Positions 54,012-64,000 of a stretch of DNA of 64,000 nt are shown piece after piece. Numbering within the stretch: the stretch's first letter is position 1; each line of letters starts with the position of its first letter. Source of the stretch: Massilia sp. Root351 (GTDB taxonomy: Bacteria > Pseudomonadota > Gammaproteobacteria > Burkholderiales > Burkholderiaceae_D); assembly GCF_001425045.1 (NCBI RefSeq), contig NZ_LMDJ01000008.1, positions 3,432 through 67,431 of the forward strand, in the 5' to 3' direction. A program made the position numbers and the translations under genes. The notes beneath the pieces are model-generated. The model saw only the letters and a list, made by a program, of their open reading frames with translations. It was not told the origin of the DNA and ran no database searches.

Positions 54012-55780
54012 TTGTTCTGGTACCCGCCGTAGTATTTGACCGGGCTCCAGTCAGGCGAAACGTCCGGCACCGGCTGCGCGTACTGGCCGAATTCCTTGCC
54101 CGCATACACCACCTTGCCGTTGACCACGGTGAGCGCGCTTTCCAGGTTCTTGATCTGCTCTACCGGCATGCTGAAGTAGTCCTGCGGCAAAATCACCAGG
54201 TCGGCGTACTGGCCCTTGGCAAGCGTGCCCTTGACCTTTTCTTCGCCGCTCATCCAGGCGCTGCCGCTGGTCATCAGCTTGAGTGCTTCGTAGCGGCTCA
54301 GGATGTCCTTCGGCTGCCACAGGCTCAGGCCGCCGGCGGTCTTGCCCGTCACCGCCCAGTACACCGACGGCCACGGGCCGTAGCTGCTCACGCGGGTGCC
54401 GTCCGTGCCCAGGCCGACCGGCACTTTCATCTCCAGCATCTTGCGGATCGGCGGCATCTGGCGGGTTTGGGCGCCGTATTGCTTCCAGTAGTGCTCGCCC
54501 TGGAAGTACATGCGGTCCTGCACGGCGATGCCGCCGCCCAGCGCTTTCACCCGCGCCAGCTGCGCGTCGCTGATGGTTTCAGCGTGGTCGAAGAACCAGC
54601 GCAGGCCTTTCAGCGGCATTTCTTTGTTCACTTTCTCGATCACCGCCAGGTCGCGGTCGATCGATTCGCCGTAGGTGGCGTGGATGCGGAACGGCCAGCG
54701 GTTCTTCACCAGCAGGCGCAGCACGGCTTCCAGTTCGCCTTCCATGTGCTCCGGCATGTCGGGACGCGGTTCGAGGAAGTTCTCGAAGTCGGCCGCGCTC
54801 CAGACCAGGTTTTCGCCTGCGCCTTCGGTGGTGTAGCCGTTGGCATAGAACATGTGCTGGTTGCTGTCCGGCTTGGTCAGCGTGAGCCAGCGCTGGTAGT
54901 CTTCCAGTTCCTTGCCCGGCTTTTGCGCGAACAGGTAGTAGGAGGTGCGCACGGTCAGCTTGCCGTCCTTGGCAAGCTCGACGGTCACGCCGTAGTCGTC
55001 CGGGAAGTTCTGGCCGCCGCCGCCAGCGTCGATCGCGCTGGTCACGCCCAGGCGGTTCAGCTCGCGGTAGTAGTGCAGCGTGGAGTTGATCTGCTGGTCG
55101 CGCGGCAGCACGTTGGTCTTGGCCAGCGTGGTGTACAGGATCAGCGCGTTCGGCTTGGCGATCAGCTTGCCGGTCGGCTTGCCTTGCGCGTCCAGCTCCA
55201 CCACGCCGTCCTTGAACTTGGTGTCCTTGTTGTAGCCCAGGGTCTCGATACCCTTCTGGTTCAGGAAGCCCAGGCCGTACAGGTACAGCAGGAAGACCGG
55301 TTTGTCCGGCACGGCGGCGTTGATTTCCTCCAGCGTCGGCAAGCGCTTTTCCTCGAACTGGAATTCGTTCCAGCCGCCCACCACCTTGATCCAGGCGCCG
55401 TCCGGCGTGCGCGCGGCCTGCTCCTTCAGCATTTCCATCGCTTTTTTCAGCGAGGTCACGCCGTCCCAGCGCAGCTCGGCGTTATAGTTCAGGCCTTCGC
55501 GGATGACGTGCAGGTGCGAGTCGTTCAGGCCGGGAATGACGGTGCGTCCGCCGGCGTCGATCACTTGCGTGTTGGCTTTTTTGAGCTTGAGGATCTGGGC
55601 ATTGCTGCCGACGGCTTCGATTTTGCCGTCTTTCATCGCCACGGCCTGGGCAAAACTGCCCTCCTTGACCATGGTGGCCACTTTGCCGTTGGTGATGATA
55701 AGGTCGGCCGCGAAGGCCGGCGTGAGGAACGCCGCGGACAATGCCGCAGGCAGCACCAGCCTGGTGAATACCGGATTCAT
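54008..55780 (-). CDS. exported amidohydrolase (YtcJ type)
   Basis: 590 residues. A signal peptide (1-25, ending TPAFAAD) is followed by the metal-dependent amidohydrolase fold of the YtcJ/Amidohydro_3 group: VIPGLNDSHLHVIREG (metal-binding HxH, about 90), WPFRIHATYGESID, FDHAETISDAQL and VGLGTDGTRVSSYGPW (Asp near the metal). It would hydrolyse an amide or related bond in the periplasm; the substrate is unknown. AAGGA precedes the ATG. It is the first gene of the pair with doxX. Confidence 0.87.
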   Translation of the reverse strand: MNPVFTRLVLPAALSAAFLTPAFAADLIITNGKVATMVKEGSFAQAVAMKDGKIEAVGSNAQILKLKKANTQVIDAGGRTVIPGLNDSHLHVIREGLNYNAELRWDGVTSLKKAMEMLKEQAARTPDGAWIKVVGGWNEFQFEEKRLPTLEEINAAVPDKPVFLLYLYGLGFLNQKGIETLGYNKDTKFKDGVVELDAQGKPTGKLIAKPNALILYTTLAKTNVLPRDQQINSTLHYYRELNRLGVTSAIDAGGGGQNFPDDYGVTVELAKDGKLTVRTSYYLFAQKPGKELEDYQRWLTLTKPDSNQHMFYANGYTTEGAGENLVWSAADFENFLEPRPDMPEHMEGELEAVLRLLVKNRWPFRIHATYGESIDRDLAVIEKVNKEMPLKGLRWFFDHAETISDAQLARVKALGGGIAVQDRMYFQGEHYWKQYGAQTRQMPPIRKMLEMKVPVGLGTDGTRVSSYGPWPSVYWAVTGKTAGGLSLWQPKDILSRYEALKLMTSGSAWMSGEEKVKGTLAKGQYADLVILPQDYFSMPVEQIKNLESALTVVNGKVVYAGKEFGQYAQPVPDVSPDWSPVKYYGGYQNK

Positions 55781-55857
55781 GTTGTAGTCCTTGTTTTTTC
55801 TAGGGCACATCAAAAATGGCGGCCGGCCGGCACTGCTTTACTGCTTACTTCAAATAC

Positions 55858-56424
55858 TTATTCCTTGATCGCTTCGATGGCGAAGGTCAGGGTTACTTCA
55901 TCGCCCACGTGCGGGGCGTATTTGCCGGCGTTGAAGTCGGACCGCAGGATCTTGGCGACGGCGTTGGCGCCGCAGGCGTCCTTCTTCAGCATCGGATGCG
56001 GCATGCACTGGAACGAGGTCACGGTCAGGGTCACCGGCTTGGTGATGCCTTTGATGGTCAGGTTGCCGTCCACCGAAGCCACTTTGTCGCCGGCGAAGTT
56101 CACCTTGGTCGATTTGTAGGTGATGGCCGGGAACTTGGCGGTGTCCAGGAAGTCCGCACCCTGGATGTGGGTGTTAAACAGCGGGAAGCCGGTGTTGACC
56201 GACTTGGTGTCGATGGTCACGTCCACCGAGCCGGTTTTCGCCGCTTTGTCGATCACGATCTTGCCTTCGGTCTTATCGAAACGGCTGACCTGGTTGGAAT
56301 AGCCGAAGTGCGAGTACTCGAAGCGCGGCGCGGTGTGGGCGGCGTCCAGAACGTAGGTTTCCGGTGCAGCATTGGCAGCCATGGACACGCCAGCGGCGAT
56401 CAGCAGAGCAACGATTTTTTTCAT
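55858..56424 (-). CDS. YceI-family periplasmic lipid-binding protein
   Basis: 188 residues: signal peptide (1-19, ending AANAA) and the YceI lipocalin-like barrel: YVLDAAHTAPRFEYSHFGYS, GSVDVTIDTKSVNTG, FLDTAKFPAITYKSTKV and GNLTIKGITKPVTLTV. Members bind isoprenoid chains such as polyprenyl pyrophosphate or quinones, and expression often rises with base or osmotic stress. An unusual Cys pair (FQCMPHPMLKKDACG) could form a disulfide. It is a single gene, 77 bases after the start of the amidohydrolase. Confidence 0.9.
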   Translation of the reverse strand: MKKIVALLIAAGVSMAANAAPETYVLDAAHTAPRFEYSHFGYSNQVSRFDKTEGKIVIDKAAKTGSVDVTIDTKSVNTGFPLFNTHIQGADFLDTAKFPAITYKSTKVNFAGDKVASVDGNLTIKGITKPVTLTVTSFQCMPHPMLKKDACGANAVAKILRSDFNAGKYAPHVGDEVTLTFAIEAIKE

Positions 56425-56644
56425 AGTAAGACTCCAGTCGGTAATGATTATCGGAACGGGCTGGTTGCCCGTGATCTTTGTGATTGAAGGCGATTATGCG
56501 CTGGCACAAATCGATTGTAAAACGGAAAATATACCGGTTTATTATCGAAAAAATCGATCATAGTCGCGTAGACTGAAGCAATCATGTGCGCAGTGTACAG
56601 ATGGGCGCACGCAGCGCCCATCTGCCAAAGGTAGCATCTTTAAC

Positions 56645-57538
56645 TCAGGCTTGTGCGCGCAGTACGTGCGAGAGAATGCGCTGCTCGAACGCGGCAAAGG
56701 CGGCGGCGGCACCGCCGTCGTGTCCAGCGGTGCGCACGGCGGCGCGGGGACGGGGGAGATCGATCGCCAGGTCCAGCGCAATGGCGCCATCCTCGATCAG
56801 CAGCACGCGGTCGGCCAGGGCCACGGCTTCGCTCACGTCATGCGTCACCAGCACGGCGGTGAAGCCGCGCGCCAGCCACAGGGATTCGATCAGCTGCTGC
56901 ATTTCAATGCGGGTCAGCGCGTCCAGCGCGCCCAGCGGTTCGTCCAGCAGCAGTACTTGCGGCTGGTGCACCAGCGCGCGCGCCAGCGCCACGCGCTGCT
57001 TCTGCCCGCCGGACAAGGCCGACGGCCAGTCGTCGGCGCGCTCGCCCAGGCCGACCGTGGACAGCGCGGCGGCAGCGGCGTTCAGCGCGTGCGGCAGGCC
57101 GAGCGCCACGTTTTCCACCACGGTTTTCCAGGGCAGCAGGCGCGCTTCCTGGAACATGATGCGCAGCTGCGCCGAACGCAGGCCGGCGCTGTCGTCCTCG
57201 GCCCGGTTGCCGGCGGCGCCGAAGCCGATATCGCCGCTGTCGGGACGCTCCAGGCCCGCCAGCGCGCGCAGCAAGGTGCTCTTGCCACAGCCGCTGCGGC
57301 CGACAATGGCGACGAACTCCCCCGCCTGCAGTTGCAGGTCCACGCCGCGCAGCACCTCCCGCGCGCCGTAAGACTTCCTCAGCGCCGAGATGCCGACGGC
57401 GACGCCCGTGCGTCCGGGTGCGCCGCGCGCCGCCGGACGCCGTAGCTGCCGCGGCTGCGGCCGGACCTCGTCCGGCAAGGCGCGTTCCTGCGCATCGGCC
57501 AGCAGGTCGGATTCAAAGTAAGTGGGTGCGGGCAGCAT
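56645..57538 (-). CDS. ssuB: aliphatic sulfonate ABC importer ATP-binding protein
   Basis: 297 residues. After a 50-residue variable N-terminus come Walker [19 protein letters not shown] (about 80-97), the signature [15 protein letters not shown] and Walker [17 protein letters not shown], the SsuB/TauB pattern. It powers import of alkanesulfonates. GGAG precedes the ATG at 57538. It is the last gene of the minus-strand ssuEADCB order, after ssuC by 11 bases. Confidence 0.92.
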   Translation of the reverse strand: MLPAPTYFESDLLADAQERALPDEVRPQPRQLRRPAARGAPGRTGVAVGISALRKSYGAREVLRGVDLQLQAGEFVAIVGRSGCGKSTLLRALAGLERPDSGDIGFGAAGNRAEDDSAGLRSAQLRIMFQEARLLPWKTVVENVALGLPHALNAAAAALSTVGLGERADDWPSALSGGQKQRVALARALVHQPQVLLLDEPLGALDALTRIEMQQLIESLWLARGFTAVLVTHDVSEAVALADRVLLIEDGAIALDLAIDLPRPRAAVRTAGHDGGAAAAFAAFEQRILSHVLRAQA

Positions 57539-57549
57539 GGCGCTCCTTG

Positions 57550-58449
57550 TCAACGGTAGGCGGGATTCCAGCGCAGGAAGTGCTTCTCCATGGCGCGCGA
57601 GGCCAGGTCGGCGAGCTTGCCGAGCAAGGCGTACAGCAATATGCCGACCAGCACCACGTCCGTTTGCAGGAATTCGCGCGCGTTCATGGTCATGTAGCCG
57701 ATGCCGGCTTGCGCCGAAATGGTCTCGGCCACGATCAGCAGCACCCACACCAGGCCAAGCGAGAAACGCACGCCCACCAGTATCGAAGGCAACGCGCCGG
57801 GCAGGATCACGTCGCGGTACAGCGCCCAGCCGCCCACGCCATAGCTGCGCGCCATCTCGATCAGCGCCGGGTCGGTGGAGCGGATTCCGTGAAAGGTATT
57901 CAGGTAGACCGGGAAGAACACGCCCACCGCCAGCAGGAACAGTTTGGCCGTCTCGTCGATCCCGAACCACAGGATCACCAGCGGTATCAGCGCCAGCGCG
58001 GGGATGTTGCGTATCATCTGCAGCGTGGTGTCGAGCAGCGTTTCGGCCCGGCGGAAGCTGCCGGTCAGCAGTCCCAGCGCCAGCCCGGCCCCGGCGCCAA
58101 TCGCAAAGCCGGTGCCGGCGCGCCACAGGCTGGTGTGCAGGTGCGTCCACAACTCACCGGAGACCGCCAGCGTCCAGAAGGCCTGCGCCACCGACCACGG
58201 CTCCGGCAGCACACGGCTGGACAGCCAGCCCATGCGGGCCGACACTTCCCATGACAGCAGCAGCCCCACCGGCAGCAGCCAAGGCGCGAGTGCGGGCACC
58301 CGCCGCGCGGCCGCAGGGCCACTCCCCTTCAGCGCGCCGCGCGCCAGCGCCAGAAAGGCCGCCAGCCAGCCCGCTGCAGCCGGGCGCCCGCTGGCCGGCA
58401 CGGCGTCGCAGGATGAGCAAGTGTCGGCGCGCTCCCCGGTGTGCGCCAT
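57550..58449 (-). CDS. ssuC: aliphatic sulfonate ABC importer permease
   Basis: 299 residues with six membrane helices after a cytoplasmic N-terminus of about 50 residues that is longer than in E. coli SsuC. Family marks are [19 protein letters not shown] and the EAA-like coupling loop [33 protein letters not shown]. It forms the inner-membrane channel for sulfonates. Its start lies one base after the ssuD stop, so the genes are translated as a tight operon. Confidence 0.92.
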   Translation of the reverse strand: MAHTGERADTCSSCDAVPASGRPAAAGWLAAFLALARGALKGSGPAAARRVPALAPWLLPVGLLLSWEVSARMGWLSSRVLPEPWSVAQAFWTLAVSGELWTHLHTSLWRAGTGFAIGAGAGLALGLLTGSFRRAETLLDTTLQMIRNIPALALIPLVILWFGIDETAKLFLLAVGVFFPVYLNTFHGIRSTDPALIEMARSYGVGGWALYRDVILPGALPSILVGVRFSLGLVWVLLIVAETISAQAGIGYMTMNAREFLQTDVVLVGILLYALLGKLADLASRAMEKHFLRWNPAYR

Positions 58450-58450
58450 G

Positions 58451-59599
58451 TCAGGCCGCCTTCTTCGGCAGGATATTGCTGGCCATGATTTCGCCGAACG
58501 GTCCGCTCAGCGACTGCTCGGTGGCGGCCTTGCCCTTGCCCAGCAGCGGAAACACCAGCTCCGCGAAGCGGTACGATTCTTCCAGGTGCGGATAGCCGGA
58601 GAAGATGAAGGTATCGATGCCCAGGTCCGCGTATTCCTGGATGCGGGCATGCACCGTCTCGGCGTCGCCCACCAGCGCGGTGCCCGCGCCGCCGCGCACC
58701 AGGCCCACGCCGGCCCACAGGTTGGGCGACACTTCCAGCTTGTCGCGCCGGCCGCCATGCAGCTCGGCCATGCGGCGCTGGCCTACCGAGTCCATCTTGC
58801 TGAACGCCGCCTGCGCCTTGGCGATTACCTCATCGTCCAGATGGCTGATCAACTCCTCGGCCGCGCGCCACGCCGCCTCATTGGTCTCGCGCACGATCAC
58901 GTGCAGGCGGATGCCGAAACGCACCGTGCGGCCGTGCCTGGCGGCGCGTGCGCGGATATCGGCTATCTTATCGGCCACGGCGGCGGGCGGCTCGCCCCAC
59001 GTCAGGTACACATCCATCTGCTCCGCCGCCAGGTCGTGCGCCGGTTCGGACGAGCCGCCGAAGTACAGCGGCGGATACGGCTTCTGCACCGGCGGATACA
59101 GAGTGCGCGCGCCCCTCACCTGGATATGCTTGCCCTCGAAATCGTAACCCGCGTCGCCGCCCTCGCCCGCCAGCGAAGCGCGCCACACGCGGATGAACTC
59201 ATCGGAGATCTCGTAGCGCTTGGCGTGGTCGGCGAACAGGCCGTCGGCCTCCAGCTCGCCCTGGTCACCACCGGTGACCACGTTGATCAGCAGGCGGCCA
59301 TTCGACAGCCGGTCGAAAGTGGAGGCCATGCGCACCGCCAGGCCGGGCGTGGACAGGCCGGGACGCACCGCCACCAGGAACTTCAGCTCTTTAGTGACGT
59401 TGATCAGCGACGACGCCACCACCCACGCGTCCTCGCAGGAACGGCCGGTGGGTAGCAGCACACCGTCGTAGCCGAGCGTGTCGGCCGCCACGGCCACTTG
59501 CTGCAGATAGTCCGCATCGACCGCACGCGCGCCCTTGGACGTACCGAGGTAGCGGCTGTCGCCATGCGTGGGAATGAACCAGAGAATATTCAACGGCAT
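58451..59599 (-). CDS. ssuD: FMNH2-dependent alkanesulfonate monooxygenase
   Basis: 382 residues, matching the length of SsuD (about 380). [19 protein letters not shown] is the family start, and [47 protein letters not shown] and [12 protein letters not shown] are conserved. The enzyme uses FMNH2 supplied by SsuE to split alkanesulfonates into an aldehyde and sulfite, giving the cell sulfur. It is the third gene of the order ssuE-ssuA-ssuD-ssuC-ssuB. Confidence 0.96.
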   Translation of the reverse strand: MPLNILWFIPTHGDSRYLGTSKGARAVDADYLQQVAVAADTLGYDGVLLPTGRSCEDAWVVASSLINVTKELKFLVAVRPGLSTPGLAVRMASTFDRLSNGRLLINVVTGGDQGELEADGLFADHAKRYEISDEFIRVWRASLAGEGGDAGYDFEGKHIQVRGARTLYPPVQKPYPPLYFGGSSEPAHDLAAEQMDVYLTWGEPPAAVADKIADIRARAARHGRTVRFGIRLHVIVRETNEAAWRAAEELISHLDDEVIAKAQAAFSKMDSVGQRRMAELHGGRRDKLEVSPNLWAGVGLVRGGAGTALVGDAETVHARIQEYADLGIDTFIFSGYPHLEESYRFAELVFPLLGKGKAATEQSLSGPFGEIMASNILPKKAA

Positions 59600-59611
59600 T
59601 GCAAATCCTCT

Positions 59612-60589
59612 TTAAAGCTTAAACGGCAGCAGCGCATCCTTGACGGCGATCGGCTTGGGTATCAGCTTCAGGCCCGCGAACGCATCCGCGACCTTCTGCT
59701 GCGCGGCGATCACTTCCGGCGTCACCGGTTTCACGCCGTAGGCGTAGCGCGATGCCGCCAGCTCCACCACGCCGGTATCCAGGCCGGTCTGCACGGCCAG
59801 GATGGCGGCAACTTCCTTCTGGTTCTTCACGCCCCATTGGTCCACCTTGGCCAGCTCATCGATGACGATACGGACGATTTCCTGATTCGTTTCGGCGTAG
59901 GGCCGCGCCGCCAGGTAGAACTGGTGGTTGGCGACCAGGCCCTGCCCGTCCACCAGGACCCGCGCGCCCAGCTGCTTCTCGGCTGCCGCCAGGAACGGGT
60001 CCCAAATCGCCCAGGCGTCCACGCTGCCGCGCTCGAAGGCGGCGCGCGCGTCGGCCGGCGGCAGGAATACCACTTCCACGTCCTTGTACGCGAGCCCGGC
60101 CCTCTCCAGCGCTTTCACCAGCAGGTAGTGGACGTTGGAGCCTTTGTTCAGGGCGATCTTCTTGCCTTTCAGGTCGGCCAGGCTGCGCGCCCTGGAGTCC
60201 CTGGGCACCACGATGGCCTCGCTGGACGGCGACGGCGGCTCGTTGCCCACGTAGACCAGGTTGGCGCCGGCGGCCTGCGCGAAGATCGGCGGCGCTTCGC
60301 CCACCGTGCCGAAATCGATGCTGCCCACGTTCAGGCCTTCCAGCAGCACCGGGCCGGCGGGGAACTCGGTCCACTTCACGTCCACGCCTTTGGCTGCCAG
60401 GCGCTTTTCCAGCGTACCGCGCCCTTTCAGCAGCGTCAGCGTGCCGTATTTCTGGTAGCCGATGCGCAGCACCGGGCGAGCCTGCGCCTGGGCCATGCCC
60501 GGCAGGCCGGCCACGGCCGCCCCGGCGGCGCCCGCGAACAGGTAGCCCAGGGTGCGGCGGCGGGCGGCGCGCTTGTGTTGATTGCTCAT
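59612..60589 (-). CDS. ssuA: aliphatic sulfonate-binding periplasmic protein
   Basis: 325 residues. A twin-arginine-like signal (RRAARRRTLGYLFAGAAG region, ending AQAQA) precedes a type II binding fold: LRIGYQKYGTLTLLKGRGTLE, LLEGLNVGSIDFGTVGEAPPIFAQA and DAWAIWDPFLAAAEKQ, the SsuA pattern. It captures alkanesulfonates for the SsuBC importer. It starts 34 bases after the ssuE stop and ends 12 bases before ssuD. Confidence 0.92.
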   Translation of the reverse strand: MSNQHKRAARRRTLGYLFAGAAGAAVAGLPGMAQAQARPVLRIGYQKYGTLTLLKGRGTLEKRLAAKGVDVKWTEFPAGPVLLEGLNVGSIDFGTVGEAPPIFAQAAGANLVYVGNEPPSPSSEAIVVPRDSRARSLADLKGKKIALNKGSNVHYLLVKALERAGLAYKDVEVVFLPPADARAAFERGSVDAWAIWDPFLAAAEKQLGARVLVDGQGLVANHQFYLAARPYAETNQEIVRIVIDELAKVDQWGVKNQKEVAAILAVQTGLDTGVVELAASRYAYGVKPVTPEVIAAQQKVADAFAGLKLIPKPIAVKDALLPFKL

Positions 60590-60623
60590 GTAGTTTTCTC
60601 GCTTCTGTCTTTTTTCTTTGTTC

Positions 60624-61289
60624 TTATGCTGCCTGGCTCGCAGGCGTGTACGGATGCTCTTGCAAGGTGCGCACCGGGGCGCCGTTTGCGATGTGGACGC
60701 CGTGCGCGGCGTGCCCGCCCAGGCCGATCGCAGCGGCGCCGCCGACGGCGCGCGGGCGGCCCAGCGGCGCGAGCGCGGCCACCAGCTCGTCCACGCCGGC
60801 GGCCACGCGCACCGCAATCGGCGGCGCCAGGGCCAGCCCTTCCTCATCCTGCCAAACCAGCTGCTGGCTGGTGGCGAAGATGCTGGTCAACACCTGCTTC
60901 GCGGCCAGCGCATGCAGCACCGGCCGCAGCGCGTAGTCCAGCGCCAGCATGTGCGACTGCGTGCCGCCGGTGGCGATCGGCAGCACCACCTTGCCCGCCA
61001 GGCCGTCCTGCGGCAGCAGGTCCAGGAAAGCCTTCAGCACGCCCGAGTAAGAAGCCTTGTAGACCGGCGTGGCGATCACGATGGCCTGGGCGGAGGCCAC
61101 CGCCCGGATGGCGCGCTGGACGCCTTCATCGCCGATTTCGGCATGCAGCAAGGCCTGCGCCGGCAGGTCGCGCACATGCACCCGCTGCAGCTGATGGCCG
61201 TGCACCGCCAGCTTGTCGCCGATGTGCAGCAGCAGCCGGCTCGAACTGGAAGGAAGCGCTGGACTGCCGCCAAGAAGTAGGATGCTCAT
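60624..61289 (-). CDS. ssuE: NAD(P)H-dependent FMN reductase
   Basis: 221 residues of the flavodoxin-like reductase fold. ILLLGGSPALPSSSSRLL binds the FMN phosphate and VIATPVYKASYSGVLKAFLDLLP surrounds the isoalloxazine ring, as in SsuE/MsuE. It makes FMNH2 for SsuD. The C-terminus is about 30 residues longer than in E. coli SsuE. It heads the minus-strand operon, divergent from the SfnB-like gene; the 205-base gap should hold the control sites for both, probably CysB/Cbl-type, but none is clear. Confidence 0.9.
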   Translation of the reverse strand: MSILLLGGSPALPSSSSRLLLHIGDKLAVHGHQLQRVHVRDLPAQALLHAEIGDEGVQRAIRAVASAQAIVIATPVYKASYSGVLKAFLDLLPQDGLAGKVVLPIATGGTQSHMLALDYALRPVLHALAAKQVLTSIFATSQQLVWQDEEGLALAPPIAVRVAAGVDELVAALAPLGRPRAVGGAAAIGLGGHAAHGVHIANGAPVRTLQEHPYTPASQAA

Positions 61290-61494
61290 TTTTCTCCCCG
61301 TGTCTGGATGGTTTTTTCAGACTACGGCCGTCCGCCTGAAAGCAGAACGAATTGTTTTGCGCATCGATATTTGGTTTCCGCCGCATGACGTTTCCGCATA
61401 TTGAAAGCCGGATTTCTTCGTGTACGGCGTCGCAATCCCGGTGCGATACTGGTCCGCATCGATACCACCGGAATCCGTATCATGGATCTGTACC

Positions 61495-62673
61495 ATGGAT
61501 GAACCCTTCTTCGCCGAAGACCCTATCGCAGTCGCCTCGGCCCTGGCCGCCCGGCTGGCGGAAAGCGCCGTCGCGCGCGACCGCGCCGGTGGCCATGCCG
61601 CCACCGAACGCGAATGGATACGCGCCTCGGGCCTGCTCACGCTGTCCATTCCAAAGGAGCATGGCGGCCAAGGCGCAAGCTGGAGCACCGTCTGCCAGGT
61701 GATCCGCGTCCTGGCGCGCGCCGACAGCGCACTGGCCCATGTCTTCGGCTGCCACCACCTGCAACTGGCGGGCATCAGGCTATCCGGCAGCGCGCAGCAG
61801 CAGCGCCGCCTGCTCTCGGACACCGTCGAACAGAATCTGTTCTGGGGCAACGCCCTCAATCCGCTGGACAAGCGCACCACAGCAGCGGAAACTCGCGGCG
61901 GTTACGAACTGAATGGCCTGAATAGCTTTGCGTCCGGCTCTGTCGGCTCCGACTGGCTCACGCTGTCGGCCTGGCACGCGCCCACGCAAAGCGCGCTGAT
62001 CGCGGTGCTGCCCACGCGCCAGGAAGGTCTGCGCGTGCAGGCAGACTGGGACGCCTTCGGCCAGCGCCAGGCCGACAGCGGCAACGTCTCATTCAACGGC
62101 GTGCGCCTGCCGGAGGAACTGGTGCTACAGGCTCCGGGCCAGACGCCCACGCCGCAGGCCACGCTGCGTTCGCAGGTCGCGCAGCTGATCATGGCCAATC
62201 TCTATCTGGGTATCGCCGAAGGCGCGTTCGAGGCGGCGCGCCGCTACACCAACGACGAGGCGCGGCCGTGGCTCCAGTCCGGCGTGCCGTCCGCCAGCGA
62301 CGACCCGCTGGTGCAGCACCGCTACGGCCAGTTGTGGACGCTGCTGCGGCCGGCCCAAGTGCTGGCGGACCACGCCGCGCAAGAGCTGGACCGGGTATTC
62401 GCACAAGGCGCGCAAGTGGGCGCGCGCACGCGCGGCGAACTGGCGGTCGCCGTGGCGGAAGCGAAGGTGCTGGCGCACAAGGCCGGGGGCGAGATCAGCA
62501 GCCAGCTGTTCGAGCTGACCGGCGCGCGTTCAACCCCGTCCAAATATGGCTTCGACCACTACTGGCGCAATGCGCGCGTGCATACCTTGCGCGATCCGGT
62601 CGACTACAAGTACCGCGACCTGGGGCGCTTTGCGTTGCAAGGCGCGCTTCCTGAACCAAGCGCCTATTCCTGA
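61495..62673 (+). CDS. SfnB-family sulfur-acquisition flavin oxidoreductase
   Basis: 392 residues with the acyl-CoA-dehydrogenase fold of the SfnB/DszC group: [42 protein letters not shown] near residue 45, [19 protein letters not shown] (about 145) and a C-terminal [26 protein letters not shown], which is characteristic of desulfurising monooxygenases rather than of true acyl-CoA dehydrogenases. It likely uses FMNH2 to oxidise an organosulfur compound such as a sulfone. It is divergent from ssuE and is followed by metN 10 bases later. Confidence 0.82.
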   Translation: MDEPFFAEDPIAVASALAARLAESAVARDRAGGHAATEREWIRASGLLTLSIPKEHGGQGASWSTVCQVIRVLARADSALAHVFGCHHLQLAGIRLSGSAQQQRRLLSDTVEQNLFWGNALNPLDKRTTAAETRGGYELNGLNSFASGSVGSDWLTLSAWHAPTQSALIAVLPTRQEGLRVQADWDAFGQRQADSGNVSFNGVRLPEELVLQAPGQTPTPQATLRSQVAQLIMANLYLGIAEGAFEAARRYTNDEARPWLQSGVPSASDDPLVQHRYGQLWTLLRPAQVLADHAAQELDRVFAQGAQVGARTRGELAVAVAEAKVLAHKAGGEISSQLFELTGARSTPSKYGFDHYWRNARVHTLRDPVDYKYRDLGRFALQGALPEPSAYS

Positions 62674-62683
62674 AACGAGCTTC

Positions 62684-63517
62684 ATGACGAAAACCACGCA
62701 AGTCCCCCGCGCGCCGCTGATACAGATCCGTGGCGCCAGCAAAACGTTCGCCCTTCCCAAGGGCGGCCAATTCCACGCCGTCAAAAACGTGTCGCTGGAA
62801 GTACGCGAGGGCGAAATCTTTGGCCTGATAGGCAAGAGCGGCGCCGGCAAGTCCACCTTGCTGCGTTTGATTAACCTGCTGGAGCGGCCGGACGGCGGCA
62901 GCGTGACGGTCGATGGCCGCGAGCTGACCACGCTGGGCAAGCGCGATCTGCGCGAGGCACGGCAGAACATCGGCATGATCTTCCAGCAGTTCAACCTGCT
63001 GCAGAACGCCTGCGTGTTCGACAACGTGGCCTTCCCCTTGCGCATCCACGGCGGACGCAACGCGGCGCAAATCGCGGCGCGCGTGCGCGACTGCCTGGAG
63101 CTGGTGGAACTGGGCGGGAAGGCCGACAGTTATCCGGCCCAGCTGTCGGGCGGGCAGAAGCAGCGCGTTGCCATTGCGCGGGCGCTGGCCAGCGGACCGG
63201 CGGTGCTGCTGTGCGACGAGCCTACTTCGGCGCTGGACGCGGAGACCACGCGCGCCCTGCTCGCCACGCTGAAGGACATCAACCAGCGGCTGGACGTCAC
63301 CATCGTCATCGTCAGCCACGAACTTTCCGTGCTGGACGCCATTTGCGACCGCGTGGCCGTGATCGAGGATGGCGCCATCGCCGAACAATTCTCGCTCAAC
63401 GGCAGCGAAGTCCGCCAGACGGCCCTCGGCCGCGAACTCGCCAGCCTGCGTCCCGTAGCAGCAACCGCGGCAGCAACAGCGGCAGCGGCCCTCCGCCAGG
63501 AGGCCGCCCATGCTTGA
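62684..63517 (+). CDS. metN: methionine-type ABC importer ATP-binding protein
   Basis: 277 residues. Walker A is [23 protein letters not shown], the signature [15 protein letters not shown] and Walker [18 protein letters not shown], all in the MetN form; [23 protein letters not shown] is its usual start. The C-terminal regulatory ACT-like domain of E. coli MetN is replaced by a short tail ([16 protein letters not shown]), so it is truncated there and may lack methionine feedback. With the sulfur genes beside it, cargo could be another organosulfur compound. It overlaps metI by 9 bases. Confidence 0.88.
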   Translation: MTKTTQVPRAPLIQIRGASKTFALPKGGQFHAVKNVSLEVREGEIFGLIGKSGAGKSTLLRLINLLERPDGGSVTVDGRELTTLGKRDLREARQNIGMIFQQFNLLQNACVFDNVAFPLRIHGGRNAAQIAARVRDCLELVELGGKADSYPAQLSGGQKQRVAIARALASGPAVLLCDEPTSALDAETTRALLATLKDINQRLDVTIVIVSHELSVLDAICDRVAVIEDGAIAEQFSLNGSEVRQTALGRELASLRPVAATAAATAAAALRQEAAHA

Positions 63518-64000
63518 GAAAATCATCACCCTGCTGCCCGAGCTGTGGACCGCGCTGGGCCAGACGCTCACCATGCTGGGCATCGGCCTGTCCGCCGCCG
63601 TGGTAATCGGCGGCCCGCTGGGCGTGCTGCTGTTCCTGGTAGCCGACGGCCAGTCGCTGCAGAACAGGCCTGCCTCACTGCTGCTGGGCTGGTTCGTCAA
63701 CACGGTGCGCTCCTTCCCCTTCATCATCCTGCTGGTGGCGCTGGTACCGCTGACGCGCATCATCGCCGGCACCTCGATCGGCCCGCTGGCGGCCGCCGTG
63801 CCGCTGTCCTTCGCGGCCATCCCCTACTTCGCCCGCATGGTCGAACAGGCGCTGCGCGAAGTGCCGCGCGGCGTGCTCGAAGCGGCGCACGCCATGGGCG
63901 CGTCCGAACTGCAGATCGTGCTGCGCGTGCTGCTGGTGGAAGCCCGTTCCGGCCTGGTGCTGGCGCTCACCGTGCTGTCCATCAGCTTCCTGTCCTATTC
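63509..64000 (+). CDS. metI: methionine-type ABC importer permease, N-terminal part (cut by window edge)
   Basis: 164 residues visible of a protein of about 220. It begins [20 protein letters not shown] and has helices at about 20-43, 55-78 ([21 protein letters not shown]) and beyond. The MetI coupling region [38 protein letters not shown] is complete. The rest, and any metQ binding-protein gene, lie outside the window. Its start is inside the metN end. Confidence 0.9.

Noticed and set aside
59611..59625. TTTAAGCTT-like palindrome resembling the aromatic-cluster operator
   Set aside because: It has an extra base in the middle and is made of the last codons and stop of ssuA (Phe-Lys-Leu-stop); no promoter lies there.
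61290..61494. SAM or other riboswitch for the sulfur genes
   Set aside because: No conserved junction or kink-turn pattern seen, and metN lies inside an operon behind sfnB.

Overview
The window is about 65% GC, with short operons, many ATGA-type start/stop overlaps, Burkholderiales-type porin, H-NS and MetNI/Ssu proteins, and the GGGGTC-N-GACCCC palindromes I associate with Massilia, Duganella and Janthinobacterium. I read it as a chromosomal segment of a betaproteobacterium of the family Oxalobacteraceae; the genus is not fixed. No rRNA or tRNA gene was seen.

Bases 1-5200 are accessory in character. They hold the end of an IS3-type element, a low-GC orphan gene, a coupled run of small hypothetical, NTF2-like and GNAT genes, a DUF4287 gene, and then a retron. 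The retron has a reverse transcriptase with an N-terminal extension, preceded by a structured RNA whose ends (a1/a2) pair. A sigma70-like promoter has its predicted start on the first base of a1. This is the most interesting system in the window.

Bases 5200-28000 are mostly housekeeping or general genes: an ester hydrolase; trpS with a Trp-Trp leader peptide and attenuator-like terminator; a stand-alone CheB-like methylesterase coupled to an erythromycin-esterase-like protein; an EamA exporter; PaiB; a Lon-substrate-domain protein; H-NS; a PepSY membrane protein under a Fur-like box; an ATP-grasp enzyme; an aldo/keto reductase; a coiled-coil/GAF-GAF-PAS-cyclase/LysR operon; a TonB receptor; psd; a DsbA-like protein; and a LysR regulator.

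Bases 28000-45040 form one catabolic regulon for 2-aminobenzoate (anthranilate), or a close aromatic acid, through CoA thioesters. It has a porin plus thioesterase, a divergent HAAT-type ABC importer (four genes on the minus strand, binding protein on the plus strand), an aromatic acid-CoA ligase, the fused flavin monooxygenase/old-yellow-enzyme protein of the hybrid aerobic pathway, beta-oxidation-type enzymes, a RidA deaminase, an arylformamidase-like hydrolase and a MarR regulator. The three promoter regions share one palindromic element (TTTAAGCTTAAAGTAT), which ties the cluster together.

Bases 45040-56430 are mixed: a YdcF-like protein, a GNAT, azoreductase plus pirin, an acyltransferase flanked by short palindromic repeats, an M14-type deacylase, SugE, ArsR plus old yellow enzyme, DoxX plus amidohydrolase, and YceI. 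Bases 56645-64000 are a sulfur-scavenging locus: ssuEADCB on the minus strand, and divergently an SfnB-like oxidoreductase followed by metN and a metI cut by the window edge.
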